From NCBI GenBank assembly GCA_019415705.1, contig DXYS01000026.1, positions 37,305 to 71,463 on the forward strand: a stretch of 34,159 bases of DNA. The letters run 5' to 3'. The notes under the pieces were generated by a model. It searched no databases, was not told the DNA's origin, and saw only the letters and a list, made by a program, of their open reading frames with translations. How positions within the stretch are numbered: the stretch's first letter is position 1; each line of letters starts with the position of its first letter. Source of the DNA: Bacteroidales bacterium. GTDB taxonomy: Bacteria; Bacteroidota; Bacteroidia; Bacteroidales; Muribaculaceae. Position numbers and translations under genes: made by a program. Shown here one piece after another: positions 1 through 8,600 of the stretch.

Positions 1-126
1 CTCATCAGACTCATCAGACTCATCAGACTCATCAGACTCATCAGACTCATCAGACTCATCAGACCCATCAGACCCATCAGACCCATCAGACCCATCAAAC
101 TCATAAGACTCATTAGACTCATAATA
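1..126. repeat. 9-bp minisatellite, unit CTCATCAGA
   Basis: Seven perfect head-to-tail copies of CTCATCAGA fill 1-63. Three copies of the variant CCCATCAGA follow (64-90), then decaying copies (CCCATCAAA, CTCATAAGA, CTCATTAGA) to about 126. The array runs off the left edge, so its full length is unknown. The decay at one end and perfect identity at the other is the usual sign of copy-number turnover. A 9-bp unit never changes frame, and all three plus frames and one minus frame stay open through the perfect part, so the array could be coding or intergenic. Confidence 0.97.
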
Positions 127-159
127 TTTATTTCTTTTACTACCGGGAGGGGATATCAT
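1..159 (-). CDS. possible partial protein with Ser-Asp-Glu/Gly repeats
   Basis: On the minus strand an ATG at 157-159 opens a frame that begins MISPPGSKRNKYY, then reads through the minisatellite as SDG and SDE triplets and leaves the window at base 1 without a stop. The next stop upstream is at 190-192 and this is the only ATG after it. Such an acidic Ser-Asp tract would be a flexible low-complexity region. No domain is visible. A clean -7 box is missing (the nearest, TATAATTTG, has wrong spacing), and a competing plus frame reads (SSD)n(PSD)n and stops at 104-106. The array may equally be non-coding, so this is a weak call. Confidence 0.25.
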   Translation of the reverse strand, partial: MISPPGSKRNKYYESNESYEFDGSDGSDGSDGSDESDESDESDESDESDESDE

Positions 160-433
160 AGTGTCATTATATTTTCGCCCCAAATTATATTATCTTAAAT
201 TCACCAGAACATAAATTTAACATAATATTAATTATGTATTTTATGAATAGGAATTTATTTGATAGTTCCCACAGGAATTTCGGCAAATTGTGATTATGGT
301 TTATTTGACGCGCATATTGTATCTATGTTTTTTTGGCGCGCTCCTTATAACCAATTTAACAGGAAGTTCGTTTGGAGCTCATGTGCATCATGTGCAATTG
401 TATTATTTAAGTGGCCGTCTCCATGTCTCATCG
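160..433. other. AT-rich non-coding stretch
   Basis: No convincing gene is seen between the minisatellite and the promoter region of the HExxH protein. The stretch is very AT-rich up to about 260. A short open frame at 259-441 has no family resemblance and no promoter. I see no repeat or RNA fold worth naming here. Confidence 0.6.
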
Positions 434-452
434 TGACATAATTATTATGTCA
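434..452. promoter_or_regulatory. 19-bp perfect palindrome, Fur-family-like operator
   Basis: TGACATAAT-T-ATTATGTCA is a perfect inverted repeat of two 9-bp arms around one base. It ends 4 bp before the -33 element of the next gene's promoter. The core ATAATTATTAT matches the 7-1-7 layout (ATAATnATTAT) known for PerR/Fur-type boxes. The palindrome is seen; its role as a repressor site is inferred. Confidence 0.5.
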
Positions 453-455
453 TAA

Positions 456-487
456 TTTGTGAGCATTAGCCGGATTGTCTAATTTTG
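456..487 (+). promoter_or_regulatory. Bacteroidetes promoter of the 107-aa HExxH protein
   Basis: TTTG at 456-459 and TAATTTTG at 480-487 fit the Bacteroidetes -33/-7 pattern with a 20-bp spacer. Transcription should start near 493, about 30 bases before the ATG at 523. Confidence 0.7.
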
Positions 488-522
488 CATTTAAACCGTA
501 CACATTTAATCATTGATTAAAA

Positions 523-846
523 ATGATTATCACTTGTAAATTTATGCCCAAAGGTATTTGCCTGAATTTATTCGGAACTTTTTGGACAAGGGATTCAAGT
601 TGGATTGATGAATATGTTATCAACCATGAGAAGATTCACACTGCGCAGCAGCGAGAATTACTCTTCATCCCGTTTTACATTTTCTACATACTCGAGTGGA
701 TTGTCAAGTTCCTAAAATACAGGAATATGCAAGACAGCTATTACAATATTTCGTTTGAAAGAGAGGCTTATCTATACGGTCATGATCTCTCATATCTACA
801 AAATCGAAAGCATTATACATGGCTAAAACATCTGTCAAAACGCTGA
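523..846 (+). CDS. small membrane protein with HExxH motif (putative metallopeptidase-like)
   Basis: A 107-residue protein that I do not recognise as a named family. It carries HEKIH at residues 35-39, which fits a zinc-binding HExxH motif, followed by a hydrophobic segment at about 47-64. A later FEREAY motif (78-83) could supply a third glutamate ligand. This order of HExxH, membrane helix and downstream Glu resembles minimal gluzincin-like membrane proteins, but the length is far below that of known proteases. No signal peptide is evident; the N terminus is moderately hydrophobic and is followed by WTRDSSW. The gene stands alone with its own promoter (456-487) and a perfect palindrome just upstream, suggesting repressor control. 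Proteolytic function is inference only. Confidence 0.72.
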   Translation: MIITCKFMPKGICLNLFGTFWTRDSSWIDEYVINHEKIHTAQQRELLFIPFYIFYILEWIVKFLKYRNMQDSYYNISFEREAYLYGHDLSYLQNRKHYTWLKHLSKR

Positions 847-923
847 AATAATCCGGTTTAGATCTATCAATTCTAATGACCGATAAACAAATAATAGTTT
901 GATAGCTAATAATTTATATCGAT

Positions 924-1796
924 ATGAATTTAAAAGCATGGATTGAGGCGATGCGTCTGCGCACACTGCCTGTTTCGATAGCCGGCGTGTTAACAGCCGT
1001 GGCATACGCCATACTCGACGGCTGCTTCTTGTGGATGCCGGCCCTACTCTGTCTCATTTTTGCACTATTAGCTCAGATCGCATCAAATTTTGCCAACGAA
1101 TATTATGACTTCAAGGGAGGCCTTGACCGTGTCGGTCGCGAAGGGCCGAGACGCGGTGTCACCGAGGGCGACATCACTCCCCGTGCCATGAAGACAGCAA
1201 CATATCTAACGCTCGGCATAGCATGTGCCATAGGCTGTAGCCTGATCTTATGGGGCGGTTGGTGGCTACTCGCTGCCGGCATAGTCATCGCATTGGCTGT
1301 CGTGGCATACAGCACAGGTCCCTACCCCTTGTCACATCATGGCTTGGGCGAAGTAGCCGTTATGTTTTTCTTCGGCATTATCCCCGTCAACCTGACATAT
1401 TATATCATGTCTTCGGCGTGGTCCACTGACGTATTTTTAGGGTCGCTGTCGATTGGCTTTATGGGTGCAAACGTATTGATTATCAACAACTATCGCGATC
1501 GTGACGATGACGCAGCTGTTGGCAAACACACGCTTGCCGTAATGTTCGGTCTTAAGACAATGGCCGCTATCTATCTGATAAACGGACTTATGGCAGTGTT
1601 GCTGATGCTGCCTACATGGCTCACAATGTCCTCCATAACTTTAATTGTGCCTGCAATTTATTTAATCGTCCACATTTTCCTGTCTGTAAAAATGAGACAT
1701 TTGTCAGGACATAAACTCAACCCCTTGTTAGGCATGACCGCTATACTTATGTTTATATATGCTTTCCTATTTCTATTAACAGCCATTTTTTCGTAA
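924..1796 (+). CDS. menA: 1,4-dihydroxy-2-naphthoate polyprenyltransferase MenA
   Basis: A 290-residue integral membrane prenyltransferase of the UbiA superfamily. It joins a polyprenyl chain to 1,4-dihydroxy-2-naphthoate in the inner membrane, giving demethylmenaquinone, the quinone precursor of anaerobic Bacteroidales respiration. The first Asp-rich motif is N58-E-Y-Y-D62 with D68 close behind (NEYYDFKGGLD). The second is NNYRDRDDDAAVGKHTLAV near 188-206; together they bind the prenyl diphosphate through Mg2+. About eight hydrophobic segments are visible and the length is normal for MenA. The promoter is uncertain: ATAGTTTG at 894-901 is one base off the -7 consensus. pyrK follows after 57 bp with its own -7 boxes. 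The DHODH encoded next may pass electrons towards the quinone pool, though via NAD. Confidence 0.95.
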   Translation: MNLKAWIEAMRLRTLPVSIAGVLTAVAYAILDGCFLWMPALLCLIFALLAQIASNFANEYYDFKGGLDRVGREGPRRGVTEGDITPRAMKTATYLTLGIACAIGCSLILWGGWWLLAAGIVIALAVVAYSTGPYPLSHHGLGEVAVMFFFGIIPVNLTYYIMSSAWSTDVFLGSLSIGFMGANVLIINNYRDRDDDAAVGKHTLAVMFGLKTMAAIYLINGLMAVLLMLPTWLTMSSITLIVPAIYLIVHIFLSVKMRHLSGHKLNPLLGMTAILMFIYAFLFLLTAIFS

Positions 1797-1819
1797 TAAA
1801 AGGCCTTCAAGAGCATCCA

Positions 1820-1845
1820 TAAATTTGTACCTTTGCATAAATTTG
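1820..1845 (+). promoter_or_regulatory. three tandem -7 boxes before pyrK
   Basis: Three matches to TAnnTTTG stand in a row: TAAATTTG (1820-1827), TACCTTTG (1828-1835) and TAAATTTG (1838-1845). The outer two lie in an 11-bp direct repeat CATAAATTTGT. The boxes place transcription starts at about 1834 to 1852, and decide the ATG at 1854 as the pyrK start rather than the in-frame TTG at 1833, which lies inside the boxes. Confidence 0.65.
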
Positions 1846-1853
1846 TCATCAAT

Positions 1854-2636
1854 ATGAACATCAAAAAAATATCTGCGGATTTCATAGTGAAGCATAAGGT
1901 CAGATTCTCAGACCTTTATTCTCTTTTAATTCTCACTCCCGCCGATCTGTCTCCGCTGCCCGAGATACTTCCGGGTCAATTCGTGCAGGTCGAAATAGCC
2001 GACTCAAAAACGACGTACTTAAGACGCCCTATTTCAGTCAATTTTGTAGACTATGAGCATAACGAACTATGGCTGTTGGTCCGCGCTGCCGGTGACGGCA
2101 CACGCCATCTGACAGCCGCCGTAGAGGGCGCAATTATCAATATCGTCCTCCCGCTCGGCCGCGGTTTCAGTATCCCACAGTCGCCCGATAGCCGCATCTT
2201 GCTCATCGGCGGCGGCGTCGGCGTAGCCCCCCTGCTCTACTTCGGCGCGCGTCTCGCCGAGGCCGGCATAAGGCCCGAATTTCTGCTTGGCGCACGCTCG
2301 GCCTCTGATCTCTTGGAGACCGAGTATTTCGAGCAGTACGGCAACCTTAATATCTCGACCGAAGACGGTACGTCCGGTGAAAAAGGCCTCGTCACCGTCA
2401 ACAGCGCGCTTGACCACCCGTTTGACATGATAGCCTGCTGTGGCCCGATGCCCATGATGAAGGCCGTCGCAAAAATTGCCCGCGACAAAGGCATCGACTG
2501 CGAAGTTTCGCTCGAGAACATGATGGCATGCGGTCTCGGCGCCTGCCTCTGCTGTGTGGAGAAAAATTCTGAAGGCCATAATGTCTGCGTATGCACTGAC
2601 GGCCCCGTATTCAATATCAATCAGTTATCATGGTAG
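1854..2636 (+). CDS. pyrK: dihydroorotate dehydrogenase electron transfer subunit PyrK
   Basis: A 260-residue FAD and [2Fe-2S] protein that, with PyrD, forms the class 1B dihydroorotate dehydrogenase and passes electrons from dihydroorotate oxidation to NAD+. The N-terminal half is a ferredoxin-reductase-type FAD barrel with RRPIS at 58-62. The nucleotide-binding half has LLIGGGVGVAPL near 117-128. The C-terminal cysteine cluster (ACGLGACLCC and, after ten residues, CVC just before TDGPVF) matches the PyrK iron-sulfur site, with two extra cysteines. The start at 1854 is preferred because upstream TTG codons fall within the promoter boxes. The last 7 bases overlap pyrD (ATGGTAG), indicating translational coupling and equal subunit output. 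Confidence 0.96.
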   Translation: MNIKKISADFIVKHKVRFSDLYSLLILTPADLSPLPEILPGQFVQVEIADSKTTYLRRPISVNFVDYEHNELWLLVRAAGDGTRHLTAAVEGAIINIVLPLGRGFSIPQSPDSRILLIGGGVGVAPLLYFGARLAEAGIRPEFLLGARSASDLLETEYFEQYGNLNISTEDGTSGEKGLVTVNSALDHPFDMIACCGPMPMMKAVAKIARDKGIDCEVSLENMMACGLGACLCCVEKNSEGHNVCVCTDGPVFNINQLSW

Positions 2637-3535
2637 ATTTATCTGTAAAATTAGGACAGCTCTCGCTCAAGAATCCTGTTCTGACTGCCTCCGGAACATT
2701 TGGCTACGGCGAGGAATTTGCCGATTTCGTCGACCTCAACCGTCTCGGCGGTTTTATCGTCAAAGGCACAACGCTTGAGCCGCGCGAAGGCAATGACTAT
2801 CCGCGCATGGCCGAGACTCCGTCGGGCATGCTCAATGCCGTCGGTCTGCAAAACAAAGGTGTAGACTATTTTATCGAACACATCTACCCTCGCATATCTC
2901 ACTATCAGAGTGAAATTATTGTAAATGTTTCCGGCAAATGTGTCGAAGACTATGTCACCGTCTGCGAGAAGCTCTCAGCACTCGACTGCATCCACGCCAT
3001 CGAGGTGAACATCTCTTGTCCTAATGTCAAACAAGGCGGCATGGCCTATGGCACGACCTGTGCCGGGGCAGCCGAGGTGACATCAGCCGTGCGCAAAGCA
3101 TGGCCACGCCACATGATTGTCAAGCTCTCGCCCAATGTGACCTCTATCGCCGACATCGCGCTCGCTGTCGAGGATGCGGGCGCTGACAGTGTTTCGCTCA
3201 TCAACACCCTGCTCGGCATGGCTGTTGACGTCGAGCGTCGCCGCCCCTGCCTCTCTACAATCACAGGAGGCCTTTCAGGCGCAGCCGTAAAGCCGGTTGC
3301 GGTTAGAATGGTGTGGCAGGTTGCCAAGGCAGTCAAAATCCCCGTAATCGGCCTTGGAGGCATCATGACGGGCCGTGATGCGCTCGAGTTCATTATGGCC
3401 GGAGCCACAGCCATCGAAATCGGCACTGCCAATTTCATCAATCCGAAGGCCACAATACATGTTTTAGACGAAATAAACGAATTTTGCGTCCGTCAGGGTG
3501 TCAAAGACATCCACGAACTCATAGGCATAATCTGA
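2630..3535 (+). CDS. pyrD: dihydroorotate dehydrogenase catalytic subunit PyrD (class 1B)
   Basis: A 301-residue cytosolic FMN enzyme that oxidises dihydroorotate to orotate, the fourth step of pyrimidine synthesis. The active-site base of class 1 enzymes is the cysteine in N-x-S-C-P-N, here C130 in NISCPN. Other family segments are TASGTFGYGEEF (19-30), the KGTT loop near 45-48, IVKLSPNVT near 163, and the phosphate-binding GLGGIMTGRDALEFIMAGA near the C terminus. Length is typical of PyrDB. Coupling with pyrK and the class 1B signature show the NAD-linked two-subunit form, not the quinone-linked class 2. The gene ends 5 bp from the convergent 68-aa gene with no strong terminator between. 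Confidence 0.97.
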   Translation: MVDLSVKLGQLSLKNPVLTASGTFGYGEEFADFVDLNRLGGFIVKGTTLEPREGNDYPRMAETPSGMLNAVGLQNKGVDYFIEHIYPRISHYQSEIIVNVSGKCVEDYVTVCEKLSALDCIHAIEVNISCPNVKQGGMAYGTTCAGAAEVTSAVRKAWPRHMIVKLSPNVTSIADIALAVEDAGADSVSLINTLLGMAVDVERRRPCLSTITGGLSGAAVKPVAVRMVWQVAKAVKIPVIGLGGIMTGRDALEFIMAGATAIEIGTANFINPKATIHVLDEINEFCVRQGVKDIHELIGII

Positions 3536-3540
3536 CGCTG

Positions 3541-3747
3541 TCAGACCCCGCCTTCTTTACGGCCGACAATTACTCTCCCGTCGGCATCAAGACTCAGAAT
3601 TATTGTCCCCGAAATAAATTCGGTCGCCTCTGTCTCGCGCTCAAAAGGCTCGATTGACACGAGGCGACCGTTGTCGTCAATAGTGACAACAGACAAGCTG
3701 TATAGCTGTCCGTCACTGATAATTTTATGACTAAGAATCCGTCTCAT
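3541..3747 (-). CDS. conserved small protein, last gene of the ileS operon
   Basis: A 68-residue protein of unknown function. It is predicted to be cytosolic and mostly beta-strand (SHKIISDGQLYSLSVVTID, then ISGTIILSLDADGRVIVG), with no signal peptide, cysteine or membrane segment. Its ATG shares one base with the stop of the DUF4296 lipoprotein gene (TGATG), so it is translated by coupling. Its place at the end of a housekeeping operon makes it a real gene despite its size. The reading frame is intact and its composition matches its neighbours. I do not know a named family for it. Confidence 0.8.
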   Translation of the reverse strand: MRRILSHKIISDGQLYSLSVVTIDDNGRLVSIEPFERETEATEFISGTIILSLDADGRVIVGRKEGGV

Positions 3748-4610
3748 CAGTCGACTGAGGCGATGCTGTCTCCGACTGCAGCTGTGGCCATACTGTCAAC
3801 CTCAACTTTTTCCTCTCGGCGGTTAAGCGGAGTGACCATGCGCTGACGGTAACGCTGGTTGTAAGACTCTGAGTTAAGACGGTTGCGTATCAACATTATG
3901 CTGTCGGCCCACAACGTCGTCTGCTGTTTGGGACGCAGCGACATATAGCCGTAGATACGCTCGATTATGCGCGTAGAGTCCGTTGCAAACTTAATTTCCT
4001 GCCATCCGTCGCCGTTGATGTCTGAGTTTATCACCTCGCGGGCTCCGTCGCCATACTCGGCGACTATACTCCAGACCGACGGCTCGGAGTTATTGACAAA
4101 CTTAGCACGCCACGTGTACGAGTCGCCGGCTTCCCAGTTTTCGTCACGGTTAAGCGCAAAGGTAACAATCTTTGACGGCGACAAATCGCTGACACTGATA
4201 AACGGCGAATTTGACCAGACATCGACCGAGTCGCCGGCCACCGAAACAGCTTCGGCCGCGATGCGGTTGCCTGTCTCGGCTATTCGCGTCTCGAGGATTT
4301 CTATGGTCCTGTCGTAGACCTCCATATAACGCCCGATATTGTGCCCGTACCAGTCAAATGACGTGTCTAACTGAGCCTGCGTGACTCCGTGACGCGCAAG
4401 CACCGACTGTTTCATAACAGACAGCATAGAGTCTGACGGATAATCACGGCGATTGAGATCGACGACCGACTCCGCAATATGCATATCGGCCATCAGAGAG
4501 GCCATTTCGTCAGGCTCTATTACGTATGACGGCACACGATTGCACGACGTTACGGAAAGTATGACAGCGATGGCCGCCGGCAACGATTTAAGCTTTGCGG
4601 CCATTTTCAT
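3747..4610 (-). CDS. DUF4296 domain lipoprotein
   Basis: A 287-residue predicted lipoprotein. Residues 1-22 are a signal peptide ending in the lipobox VTSC, with C23 the lipidated cysteine. DUF4296 occupies roughly 28-115 (PDEMASLMADMHIAE, then a helical stretch through YEVYDRTIEIL); this domain is confined to Bacteroidetes and has no known function. The rest is beta-rich and looks like a galactose-binding-type fold (ISVSDLSPSKIVTFALNRDENWEAGDSYTWRAKF) followed by an arginine-rich tail. The start overlaps the end of lspA by 23 bp. An operon partner of the lipoprotein signal peptidase being itself a lipoprotein is consistent with an envelope role. An in-frame second ATG lies two codons downstream. 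Confidence 0.9.
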   Translation of the reverse strand: MKMAAKLKSLPAAIAVILSVTSCNRVPSYVIEPDEMASLMADMHIAESVVDLNRRDYPSDSMLSVMKQSVLARHGVTQAQLDTSFDWYGHNIGRYMEVYDRTIEILETRIAETGNRIAAEAVSVAGDSVDVWSNSPFISVSDLSPSKIVTFALNRDENWEAGDSYTWRAKFVNNSEPSVWSIVAEYGDGAREVINSDINGDGWQEIKFATDSTRIIERIYGYMSLRPKQQTTLWADSIMLIRNRLNSESYNQRYRQRMVTPLNRREEKVEVDSMATAAVGDSIASVD

Positions 4611-5250
4611 CGTTCTCAGCCTCAGCCTGTTCGAGACATGTTTCCTTGCCAGAGCCGAGATATTTGGAGTAAAAAAGTATCAGAATAATAACACCGACCG
4701 TTATGGCTGCGTCAGCAAAGTTGAATACCGGGTCAAAGAACGAAAAAGTCTCGCCACCGACAAACGGCACCCACTGAGGCCACACGAACGAAAACAGCGG
4801 GAAATAGAACATGTCGACCACAAGCCCGTGGAACAGCGACGAATAACCGTCGCCCCATGGCACAAACTGTGCGACAGCCGGCGGGAAGGGATTATTGAAA
4901 ATCTCGCCGTAAAACACACAGTCAAAAATATTTCCGGCGGCTCCGGCCGTAATCAGCGACACGCAGGCCACGAGTCCGACCGGATATTCACGGCGTCGGC
5001 AAAGACGCACTATAATCCATGTCAATACGCCGACTGCAACAATTCTGAACAGCGTCAGAAACAATTTGCTGCCGAACTCCATGCCGAAAGCCATACCGTT
5101 ATTCTGGACAAAACGGAGATGAAACCAAGAGAAGATTTCGATATCCTCGCCCCAGTACATGTGAGTCTTTACGGCAATCTTTATAATCTGGTCAATGGCA
5201 ATGACCAACAACGCTATTATTACGGCGACAGTCGCTTTAGATAACTTCAT
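4588..5250 (-). CDS. lspA: lipoprotein signal peptidase LspA (signal peptidase II)
   Basis: A 220-residue inner-membrane aspartyl protease that removes signal peptides from diacylglyceryl prolipoproteins. Family signatures are all present: D20 in AIDQIIK, NNGMAFG at 50-56, GAAGNIFD with catalytic D110, and FNFAD with catalytic D180. Four hydrophobic segments are visible. It is longer than the E. coli enzyme because of an insertion around 120-165, common in Bacteroidetes. The ATG at 5250 is chosen: the open frame extends to 5382, but those 44 extra residues overlap the upstream DksA-like gene and are not hydrophobic. It sits 16 bp after that gene and overlaps the DUF4296 lipoprotein, a probable substrate. 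Confidence 0.96.
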   Translation of the reverse strand: MKLSKATVAVIIALLVIAIDQIIKIAVKTHMYWGEDIEIFSWFHLRFVQNNGMAFGMEFGSKLFLTLFRIVAVGVLTWIIVRLCRRREYPVGLVACVSLITAGAAGNIFDCVFYGEIFNNPFPPAVAQFVPWGDGYSSLFHGLVVDMFYFPLFSFVWPQWVPFVGGETFSFFDPVFNFADAAITVGVIILILFYSKYLGSGKETCLEQAEAENDENGRKA

Positions 5251-5266
5251 GAAGCAAACAATCGTA

Positions 5267-5644
5267 TTACTTTTTAGCAAGCTTTGAGTCAATGCTGAGC
5301 GTGGCGTGGGGCACCGCGCGCAGACGTTCTTTGGGAATAAGACGGCCTGTTTCGCGACAGATGCCGTATGTCTTGTTCTCAATGCGTACCAGCGCGGCCT
5401 GAAGATGCTTGATAAACGAGCGCTGACGCTCGGCTAAACGCGCCGTCTCTTCTCGTCCGAGTGTCGAAGCGCCTTCCTCAAGCACCTTGAATGTCGGAGA
5501 CGTGTCTGCGATGTCATTGCCATTGCTGTTGCTCAGCATGGCGCACAAGCTGTCATATTCACGCTGTGCCTTATCTAATTTTGCGAGAATCAGTTCTTTG
5601 AATTCCTGTAGTTCCTCGTCACTGTATCTTGTTTTTTCAGACAT
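5267..5644 (-). CDS. TraR/DksA-family protein without a zinc-binding cysteine set
   Basis: A 125-residue DksA-like protein, expected to enter the RNA polymerase secondary channel. Residues 8-90 form the coiled coil; the tip region reads DIADTS at 44-49, related to the DxxDxA tip of DksA. The C-terminal segment YGICRETGRLIPKERLRAVPHA fits the DksA zinc-finger fold, but only C96 of the four expected cysteines remains; the other positions are Y93, S117 and S120. The fold therefore probably holds without zinc, as in other cysteine-poor DksA relatives. It lies 7 bp after ileS and before lspA, an operon order usual in Bacteroidales. Confidence 0.93.
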   Translation of the reverse strand: MSEKTRYSDEELQEFKELILAKLDKAQREYDSLCAMLSNSNGNDIADTSPTFKVLEEGASTLGREETARLAERQRSFIKHLQAALVRIENKTYGICRETGRLIPKERLRAVPHATLSIDSKLAKK

Positions 5645-5651
5645 AATCTTA

Positions 5652-8600
5652 TCAGTTTAAGCTTATCATTACTTTGGCCTCAACTCCGTCGAGGTCGATT
5701 GTCTCAACGCCCTCATCAGAGTTGAGCGACTCGACTGAAATCGACTCTGCGAGCACCTGACGTGCGATATAGTCACCGAATTTACGGACAGCATCGTCAG
5801 TTTCGGCATTAGGCTCGAAGACGAGGTTGATGCGGTCGGTAATCTCGTAGTCACGCGATTTGCGGATATTCTGCACACGGTTGACGATATCGCGGGCAAT
5901 GCCCTCTAAGCGCAACTCGGGAGTGACGGTGACGTCTAAGGCCACTGTCAGATTGCCGTCGTTGGCGACAAGCCATCCGGGGATGTCCTCTGAGAGAATC
6001 TCGACGTCAACAGCCTCAATCTTAGCTATAACACCGTCGGCAAGCGTGATGTCGATTGAGCCTTCGCGCTCGAGACGGGCGATGTCTTTCTGGTCCATGG
6101 CCTGCAGGGCTGCGGCTGCAGCCTTCATCTGCTTGCCTAATTTCGGGCCGAGCTTCTTGAAGTCAGGCTTGATACGTTTAACAAGGACGCCCTCATCGTT
6201 GCCGACAATGCGCATCTCCTTGACATTCACTTCGTTGAGAATCAGCTCGCGCATACTTTCAAGATCATTGCGCTGGCGCTCGTCAAGCGCAGGTATCATC
6301 ATGGCCGACAGCGGCTGACGCACCTTTAGATTGCTCTTGCGGCGGAGCGAGAGCACCATCGAGGTGACGCGCTGGGCCACGTCCATGCGCTCCTCGAGTG
6401 CCTTGTCAATGGCTTTTTCATCGACAGCGGGCCACATCGAAAGATGGACAGACTTTGTATCGTCGCCCATAAGGTCACGATACAGACGGTCAGCGTAGAA
6501 CGGCGAAACCGGAGCCATCAGCTGGGCGATGGTCTTGAGGCAGGTGTAAAGCGTCTGATATGCCGAGAGCTTGTCTTCGGTCAGACCGCCGCCCCAGAAA
6601 CGTTTGCGGTTAAGGCGCACATACCAGTTAGACAGATTGTCGATGACAAAGTCATTGATGGCACGTGCGGCACGGGTAGGCTCGTAATCGTCGAGCGCTG
6701 TCTCCACGTCCTTGATGAGCGTATTGAGCAGCGAGATAATCCAGCGGTCAATCTCGGGACGTTTGGCGAGTTCGATTTCTTTCTCCTCGCCGGTGAAACC
6801 GTCCACGTTGGCATAGAGGGCAAAGAATGAGTATGTGTTGTAAAGCGTAGAGAAGAGTTTACGTGACACCTCGGCGACACCTTCGGGATTGAATTTCAGG
6901 TTATCCCACGGCGCCGAGTTGGCAATCATATACCATCTCAACGGGTCAGAGCCGTATTTCTCGATGGTTGAGAACGGGTCGACGGCGTTGCCGAGACGTT
7001 TTGACATCTTGTCGCCGTTCTTGTCAAGTACGAGGCCGTTAGAGATGACGGTCTTGAACGAGACTTTGTCGAATACCATGCCGGCGATGGCATGGAGCGT
7101 GAAAAACCATCCGCGTGTCTGGTCTACGCCCTCGGCGATGAAGTCGGCCGGATAGACGTCGCCCGAGTCAAGCGCCTCTTTGTTCTCAAAGGGATAATGA
7201 ATCTGAGCGTAAGGCATCGAGCCGGAGTCAAACCACACGTCGATGAGGTCACTCTCGCGACGCATCTCCTTGCCGGTCGGTGAAACGAGCACGATATCGT
7301 CGACATAGGGGCGGTGCAGGTCGATAAGTTCATAGTTGGCCTTGTCATATTTGCCGGGCACGAATCCGCGGTCTTTGTAGGGATTTGATTTCATTACACC
7401 GGCCTCGACCGCGCGCTCGATTTCGTTATAGAGAGTCTCGACGCTGTCGATGCAGATTTCCTCCGTGCCGTCCTCGCTGCGCCAGATGGGCAGCGGTGTG
7501 CCCCAGTAGCGGCTGCGAGAGAGATTCCAGTCCTGAAGATTCTCGAGCCACTTGCCGAAACGGCCTGTGCCGGTCGATGTCGGCTTCCATTTGATGGTGT
7601 CATTGAGCTCCATCAGGCGCTCGCGCACGGCTGTGGTCTTGATAAACCATGAGTCAAGCGGATAGTAGATGACAGGCTTGTCTGTGCGCCAGCAGTGGGG
7701 ATAGCTGTGGGTATGTTTCTCGATTTTGAACACCTTGCCCTGCTGCTTGAGGTCCATGCAGATTTCGATATCGAGCGTCTCGTCCTCAGGCTTTTTGGTA
7801 GCGTCATATGCGTTCTTGACATATTTGCCGGCCCAGCGGGTGTAAGCCTCGACATCGACATAGTTCTTAACGAACTCGGGGTCAAGTTCGTCCAATGTAT
7901 AGAAACGACCGCGCATATCGACCATCGGACGGCGGTTGCCGGCACGGTCGGTCACAAACAGCGGCGGTATATTGTTGAGTTTTGACACACGAAGGTCATC
8001 GGCGCCGAATGTACCGGCGATGTGTACGATGCCCGTACCGTCTTCGGTCGTCACATAGTCACCGGGGATTACGCGGAAAGCGCCCTCGCCGGGATTGAGC
8101 CACGGGAGCAGCTGCTCATAGTGCAGACCGACGAGGTCTTCGCCCTTGACCGTTGCGACGATTTCATATGGCACGAGTTTGTCACCCTTCTTGTAGTCAG
8201 CGAGAGCGATGTCTTTGGCCTTGGGATTGAAAAGGCTGCCGACAAGAGCCTCGGCGCAGACCACGGTCTCAGGCTCGCCTCTATAGGGGTTATATGTGCG
8301 GATGATGTTGTAGACAATTGACGGACCGACACAGAGGGCTGTGTTTGACGGCAGTGTCCACGGAGTCGTGGTCCATGCGAGGAAGTAGGGCTTGCCCCAC
8401 CCCTTCATCGGCTCGATGGGGTCTGTGGCGAGGAACTGGGCCACGCAGGTCGTGTCCTTGACGTCGCGGTAGCAGCCGGGCTGGTTGAGCTCGTGAGAGC
8501 TGAGGCCCGTACCGGCGGCCGGCGAATACGGCTGGATGGTGTAGCCCTTGTAGAGATAGCCTTTCTTGTAGAGCTGAGCAAGCAGCCACCAGAGAGTCTC

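Noticed and set aside
259..441. 60-aa open frame on the plus strand
   Set aside because: No family resemblance, no matching -7 box, and it runs into the palindrome/promoter of the next gene; low-complexity AT-rich DNA explains it.
4453..5244. 263-aa open frame antisense to lspA
   Set aside because: lspA on the other strand has all catalytic motifs; the antisense product has an unlikely composition and no motif.
5251..5382. Upstream extension of LspA
   Set aside because: The 44 extra residues overlap the DksA-like gene and are not part of the family; the ATG at 5250 gives a normal N terminus.
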